A DNA stretch of 8,321 bases. It comes from UBA9732 sp031935845 (GTDB lineage: Bacteria > Spirochaetota > Spirochaetia > Sphaerochaetales > Sphaerochaetaceae). Both the position numbers and the translations under genes were made by a program. The notes beneath the pieces are model-generated. The model was not told where the DNA came from. It searched no databases and saw only the letters and a program-made list of their open reading frames with translations. Positions 4,669 to 8,321 of the stretch are shown in pieces. Position 1 is the first letter of the stretch. Each line of letters begins with the position of its first letter. Location: NCBI GenBank assembly GCA_031935845.1, contig JAJBWA010000082.1:1-8321 (forward strand). Reading direction: 5' to 3'.

Positions 4669-6831
4669 ATGGACAACAATGAAAAAGACGAGGAGCTCAA
4701 GAAAGAGACTCCCGAAAACAAAGAGGCTCAGGACAACGGCGCCAAGTCATTCTGGAAGGAAACCCCGTATGACGAGATCCAGCACGTCAAGCCCGACAGC
4801 TTCGCCGGCCTTGAGTCCGGACCTTCGGATGATTCACGGAAGAACGATTCCAATCGGAATTCCAATCAGAATAGACAGAACGGCAGGGGCAAGTCCGATC
4901 CGGATTCCTACTGGAGACCCAGGGAGAACTCCGGCTCCAGACAGAACGATTCCGGCTCCCGCGGCAACGGCGGCGGAAACAACGACCCCAGGCCCAATCC
5001 CGGCATGGGACAGGGCGGTCCGTTCAAGACCAGGAAGAACCGCATCGGCCTGGCTGTAGTAGTCGGACTCCTGATCCTGTTCGCACTCACGCTGTTCTCT
5101 TCACGCAGCAGCGCATCCGAGGTTTCGTACACCACGTTCAAGGCTGCAGTGACCAACGGAAAGGTCTACAGCGTCAACATCAAGAACAGCTCCATCATCA
5201 TCTTCAGGACATATGACGGCACCGAGTACAAGGCACGCATCCCGTACAGGGACGATACGCTGCTGGACCTGCTGGAAAGCAAGAACGTCGAGATCGTCGG
5301 ATCCGAGGCAGATGTATCCATCCTGGCTCTCATCCTCGAGTTCCTGCCGTGGATAATCTTCATCGGATTCACCATCATGCTGCTGCGCCAGACATCGGGC
5401 GGCGGCCAGATGATGCAGTTCGGCAAGAGCCATGCAAAGCAGTATACCGACAAGGACATCAAGACCACATTCAAGGACGTCGCGGGCCAGAAAGAGGCCA
5501 AGTACGAGCTTGAGGAGGTGGTCGAGTTCCTCAAGGATCCCAAGAAGTATTCCGAAATCGGAGCCAAGATTCCCAAGGGAGTCCTCCTTGTAGGTCCTCC
5601 GGGAACTGGTAAGACCCTCATCGCCAAGGCCGTGGCAGGCGAGGCCGGGGTATCGTTCTTCCACACCAGCGGATCGGATTTCGTCGAGATGTTCGTCGGT
5701 ATGGGAGCCGCCAGGGTCAGGGACCTCTTCGATCAGGGCCGCAAGCATGCACCGTGCATCCTGTTCATAGATGAAATCGATGCCGTCGGACGCTCCAGAG
5801 GAAGCGGACTCGGCGGAGGCCACGATGAGAGGGAGCAGACTCTCAACCAGATACTGGTGGAGATGGACGGATTCGACACCACCACAGGCGTCATCGTCAT
5901 CGCCGCAACCAACAGGGCCGATGTCCTTGATCCGGCACTTCTCAGACCGGGACGTTTCGACAGACAGGTTGCAATCACGCTTCCCGACATCAACGAGCGC
6001 GAGGACATCCTCAGGATCCACGCTTCCCGCGTCAAGACAGATCCCGAAGTCGACCTCAAGAAGATCGCACGTGCAACGCCCGGTGCATCCGGAGCAGACC
6101 TTGCCAACCTGGTGAACGAGGCCGCACTCTTTGCCACAAGGCAGAAGCGCAAGACGGTCACCATGATCGATTTCGAGATGGCCAGGGACAAGATGGTGCT
6201 GGGCGTGGCAAAGAAGAGCCATGTCATGACGCCGGAAGACAAGATGCTCACCGCCTATCACGAGAGCGGACATGCACTTCTGTTCTACTACCTGCCGGAC
6301 ATCGACCCGCTGTACAAGGTCACCATCATCCCGCACGGAAACGCAGGCGGAGTGACCATGGGACTTCCGGAGAACGACCAGTCCTACATGAAGAAGAGCG
6401 CGCTGATGAGCCACATCAAGATGGCCATGGGCGGATACATCGCCGAGCGCATCCTCAACGGTCAGACCTCCACGGGACCCAGCTCGGACATCAAGCAGGC
6501 AACGGAAATCGCGCGCCGCATGGTCACCGAGTGGGGCATGAGCGATCTCGGATTCATCAGCCTGGGTTCGGAGGGCGAGCCTCTGTTCCTGGGACGTGAG
6601 ATTGCACAGCACAAGGACTTCAGCGAGGCAACGGCCAAGAAGATCGACGAGCAGATCAACAAGATCCTGAGCGAGTGCATGGCAGAGGCAACAAAGATCC
6701 TCACCGAGCACAAGGATCAGCTGGACAAGCTGGCCCAGGCCCTGATGGCCAGAGAAACCCTGGACGACAACGAGGTCAGGGAGCTGCTGGGATTCGAGGC
6801 CATCGGCCCGAAGAATTCCGACATTCTTTGA
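4669..6831 (+). CDS. ftsH: ATP-dependent zinc metalloprotease FtsH, N-terminally extended
   Basis: FtsH is a hexameric inner-membrane AAA+ protease that extracts and degrades misassembled membrane proteins and some regulators. The 720-residue product has TM1 (about 126-144), an extracytoplasmic domain (about 150-215), TM2 (about 217-239) and the AAA+ module. Motifs are Walker A GPPGTGKT (309-316), pore loop FVG (342-344), Walker B ILFIDE (364-369) and arginine fingers R426 and R429. The M41 peptidase has zinc motif HESGH (531-535) and likely third ligand Asp607 in GPSSDI. All catalytic positions look intact. Residues 1-125 are hydrophilic and rich in N, D, S, G, R and Q, whereas most bacterial FtsH proteins start almost at TM1. 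The ATG has a weak AAAGG site 7 bases upstream and lies 3 bases after tilS. A later start near Met113 would give a conventional length, but there is no reason to prefer it. Confidence 0.96.
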   Translation: MDNNEKDEELKKETPENKEAQDNGAKSFWKETPYDEIQHVKPDSFAGLESGPSDDSRKNDSNRNSNQNRQNGRGKSDPDSYWRPRENSGSRQNDSGSRGNGGGNNDPRPNPGMGQGGPFKTRKNRIGLAVVVGLLILFALTLFSSRSSASEVSYTTFKAAVTNGKVYSVNIKNSSIIIFRTYDGTEYKARIPYRDDTLLDLLESKNVEIVGSEADVSILALILEFLPWIIFIGFTIMLLRQTSGGGQMMQFGKSHAKQYTDKDIKTTFKDVAGQKEAKYELEEVVEFLKDPKKYSEIGAKIPKGVLLVGPPGTGKTLIAKAVAGEAGVSFFHTSGSDFVEMFVGMGAARVRDLFDQGRKHAPCILFIDEIDAVGRSRGSGLGGGHDEREQTLNQILVEMDGFDTTTGVIVIAATNRADVLDPALLRPGRFDRQVAITLPDINEREDILRIHASRVKTDPEVDLKKIARATPGASGADLANLVNEAALFATRQKRKTVTMIDFEMARDKMVLGVAKKSHVMTPEDKMLTAYHESGHALLFYYLPDIDPLYKVTIIPHGNAGGVTMGLPENDQSYMKKSALMSHIKMAMGGYIAERILNGQTSTGPSSDIKQATEIARRMVTEWGMSDLGFISLGSEGEPLFLGREIAQHKDFSEATAKKIDEQINKILSECMAEATKILTEHKDQLDKLAQALMARETLDDNEVRELLGFEAIGPKNSDIL

Positions 6832-6855
6832 AATAACTTCAAAATGTAATATAAT
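6828..6855 (+). promoter_or_regulatory. Near-consensus promoter of lepA
   Basis: TTGAAA (6828-6833, 5 of 6) overlaps the ftsH stop codon and is followed after 16 bases by a perfect TATAAT (6850-6855). The predicted start, near 6862, lies inside the left arm of the ftsH terminator hairpin. The new transcript would therefore carry only part of that arm and escape termination. Confidence 0.7.
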
Positions 6856-6884
6856 GGCGCTGGACAGCTTCCAGCGCCATTTTT
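6853..6884 (+). terminator. Rho-independent terminator after ftsH
   Basis: An 11-bp perfect stem, AATGGCGCTGG (6853-6863) with CCAGCGCCATT (6871-6881), closes a 7-base loop and runs into five T residues (6880-6884). It should end transcripts of the rplY-pth-tilS-ftsH cluster and separate them from lepA. It overlaps the lepA promoter. Confidence 0.85.
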
Positions 6885-6905
6885 GCGAAGAAAACGAGGG
6901 AAAAC

Positions 6906-8264
6906 ATGGTTGATACCGCGCACAAGAGGAACTTCTGCATCATCGCCCACATAGACCACGGCAAGTCCACGCTGGCCGACCGCTTCATCGAGAAGGCCTC
7001 GCTTGTCACGTCAAGGGGCCCCGAGCAGACGCAGATACTGGACAACATGGACATCGAGCGCGAGCGCGGCATCACCATCAAGAGCCAGGCAGTCACAATC
7101 CCGTACACCGCCCGCAACGGACAGATGTACGAGCTCAACCTGGTAGACACTCCGGGCCACGTGGACTTCTCCTACGAGGTGTCCAGGGCCATCAGTTCCT
7201 GCGAGGGCGCGCTGCTTCTCATCGATGCTTCACAGGGTGTGGAGGCGCAGACGCTTGCCAACCTCTACATGGCCATGGAGCACAACCTGGAGATCATCCC
7301 CGTCATAAACAAGATCGACCTTGCCAGCGCCGACATCCCGTCGTGCCTGGAGCAGATCGACCATGACCTTGGACTCGACCCGGACATGGCCCAGAAGGTA
7401 TCCGCCAAGACCGGAGAAGGTGTGGATGAGCTTTATGAGGCAATTGTCGAGTACATCCCGGCTCCTGTTGCCGATTCGGACAAGCCGCTGAAGGCACTGA
7501 TATTCGACAGCCACTACGACCCGTACAGGGGAGTCATCGTCCACTTCAGGCTCTTCGAGGGCAAGGTCTCCGAAGGCGACGAGATCATGTTCATGAACAG
7601 CCAAGCCACGTACAAGGTGGAGGAAGTCGGAATCTTCCAGCTCAATCTGGTACGCACAAGGACACTGAGTGCAGGCGATGTCGGATACTTCATCGCCGGT
7701 ATCAAGAACATAAGCGATATCAGGGTAGGAGACACGGTCACGCTGTCGTCCCGTCCGGCATCCGAGCCGTGCGAAGGCTTCAAGGACGTCAAGCCGGTTG
7801 TCTTCAGCTCCATCTATCCCGTGGATACCAACGACTACGAGGAGCTTCTGGACTCAATCGAGCGCCTCAAGCTCAACGACGCCTCGCTGGTTTACGAGAA
7901 GGACAGCTCGGTGGCACTCGGACAGGGATTCCGCTGCGGCTTTCTGGGCATGCTCCATCTGGAGGTCGTGCAGGAAAGGATCGAGCGCGAGTTCGGCATG
8001 TCCATCGTGCTCACAAGCCCGTCCGTGCGCTACCACATCCACATGAAGAACGGCGAGGTGCTGGAGATAGACAACCCGCTGGACTACCCGGACCAGGTCA
8101 GGATCGACTATGCCGAGGAGCCCTACATCAGGGCCAGCATCATAACCCCCACGCAGTACGTGGGACCCATCATCACGCTGTGCATGGAAAAGCGCGGGGT
8201 GCAGACGAGGATGAACTACGTATTTACCAAGCGCGTTGAGCTGATCTACGAGATGTCTCGGTGA
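6906..8264 (+). CDS. lepA: Elongation factor 4 (LepA), C-terminally cut short
   Basis: LepA is a ribosome-binding translational GTPase related to EF-G. The N-terminal 450 residues match well: G1 AHIDHGKST (14-22), G2 region RGITIKS (54-60), G3 DTPGH (81-85), G4 NKID (135-138) and SAK (166-168). Later landmarks are GQGFRCGFLGMLHLE and the stretch ending VELIYEM. The ATG has GAGGG 5 bases upstream and its own promoter. Full LepA is about 600 residues; here homology stops at position 8255, followed by Ser-Arg and a TGA (8262-8264). The expected continuation after YEM (PLAE, then the DFFDRLKS-type segment and the LepA-specific C-terminal domain) is absent from all three frames of the remaining bases. 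About 150 residues are missing. Either the gene is interrupted here or the sequence end is an assembly or contig-end artefact. Confidence 0.88.
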   Translation: MVDTAHKRNFCIIAHIDHGKSTLADRFIEKASLVTSRGPEQTQILDNMDIERERGITIKSQAVTIPYTARNGQMYELNLVDTPGHVDFSYEVSRAISSCEGALLLIDASQGVEAQTLANLYMAMEHNLEIIPVINKIDLASADIPSCLEQIDHDLGLDPDMAQKVSAKTGEGVDELYEAIVEYIPAPVADSDKPLKALIFDSHYDPYRGVIVHFRLFEGKVSEGDEIMFMNSQATYKVEEVGIFQLNLVRTRTLSAGDVGYFIAGIKNISDIRVGDTVTLSSRPASEPCEGFKDVKPVVFSSIYPVDTNDYEELLDSIERLKLNDASLVYEKDSSVALGQGFRCGFLGMLHLEVVQERIEREFGMSIVLTSPSVRYHIHMKNGEVLEIDNPLDYPDQVRIDYAEEPYIRASIITPTQYVGPIITLCMEKRGVQTRMNYVFTKRVELIYEMSR

Positions 8265-8321
8265 CATGGACTCTTCGAGAACTACGACACGTGCAATTCA
8301 CCATCACTCGGCTGCGTAGCA
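8256..8321. other. Unassigned tail replacing the lepA 3' end
   Basis: These 66 bases do not translate into LepA C-terminal sequence in any forward frame. They show no recognisable gene on either strand and no convincing match to other parts of the window. They could be the edge of an inserted element, a rearrangement junction or erroneous sequence at a contig end. The window is too short to tell. Confidence 0.5.

Noticed and set aside
4538..5059. A + strand open frame across the tilS/ftsH boundary
   Set aside because: It overlaps the conserved TilS C-terminus and the FtsH start in another frame, and its product is a Pro/Thr/Arg-rich shadow typical of shifted GC-rich codons.
5101..6711. A 536-codon open frame on the - strand opposite ftsH
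   Set aside because: It lies wholly antisense to a conserved, motif-complete FtsH. The frame is open because of the GC-rich codon pattern on the other strand, and its translation shows no domain signature.
7769..8239. A + strand open frame inside lepA
   Set aside because: It is shifted within strongly conserved LepA sequence and its translation is low-complexity Arg/Gly/His-rich.
8304..8310. TCACTCG shared between the window's tail and the repeat at 190-196
   Set aside because: A 7-base match is expected by chance, and flanking similarity is weak, so it does not show that the same element lies at both ends.

Overview
The window holds conserved housekeeping genes on the + strand, a small divergent envelope-type operon on the - strand, and one tRNA. 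The organism looks like a moderately GC-rich bacterium with a lipoprotein-bearing envelope. The order rplY-pth-tilS-ftsH and the LepA sequence fit a spirochaete (Treponema/Sphaerochaeta side) best, but that placement is inference from memory and was not tested by a search.

Layout. Positions 79-150 encode tRNA-Gln(UUG), with a likely promoter just upstream. Positions 284-1027 (-) encode a SIMPL-domain lipoprotein. Positions 1074-2270 (-) encode a membrane-anchored AAA+ protein that is FtsH-like up to the end of the AAA lid but has no zinc-protease domain. These two - strand genes are 47 bases apart and look co-transcribed. A 158-base divergent spacer (2271-2428) carries a perfect 10-bp inverted repeat, a smaller palindrome and a strong leader hairpin in front of rplY. 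The + strand then runs rplY (bL25), pth (peptidyl-tRNA hydrolase), tilS (tRNA-Ile lysidine synthase) and ftsH (complete protease with an unusual ~125-residue hydrophilic N-terminal extension). These four genes are tightly packed, with gaps of 4 and 3 bases and one 29-base overlap, so they probably form one operon. A rho-independent terminator follows ftsH and is interleaved with a near-consensus promoter for lepA. lepA (EF4) is recognisable to about position 8255. After that the sequence stops matching LepA in all three frames and an in-frame stop follows.

How the genes fit together. rplY, pth, tilS and lepA all serve translation: a 5S rRNA-binding ribosomal protein, peptidyl-tRNA recycling, isoleucine anticodon modification and an elongation-associated GTPase. 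FtsH is the membrane quality-control protease. The divergent protease-less FtsH relative is the most unusual gene. It keeps the ATPase machinery but has lost both the aromatic pore loop and the peptidase, so it may act as a regulator, partner or chaperone rather than as a protease. No mobile element, CRISPR array or clearly new system is visible.
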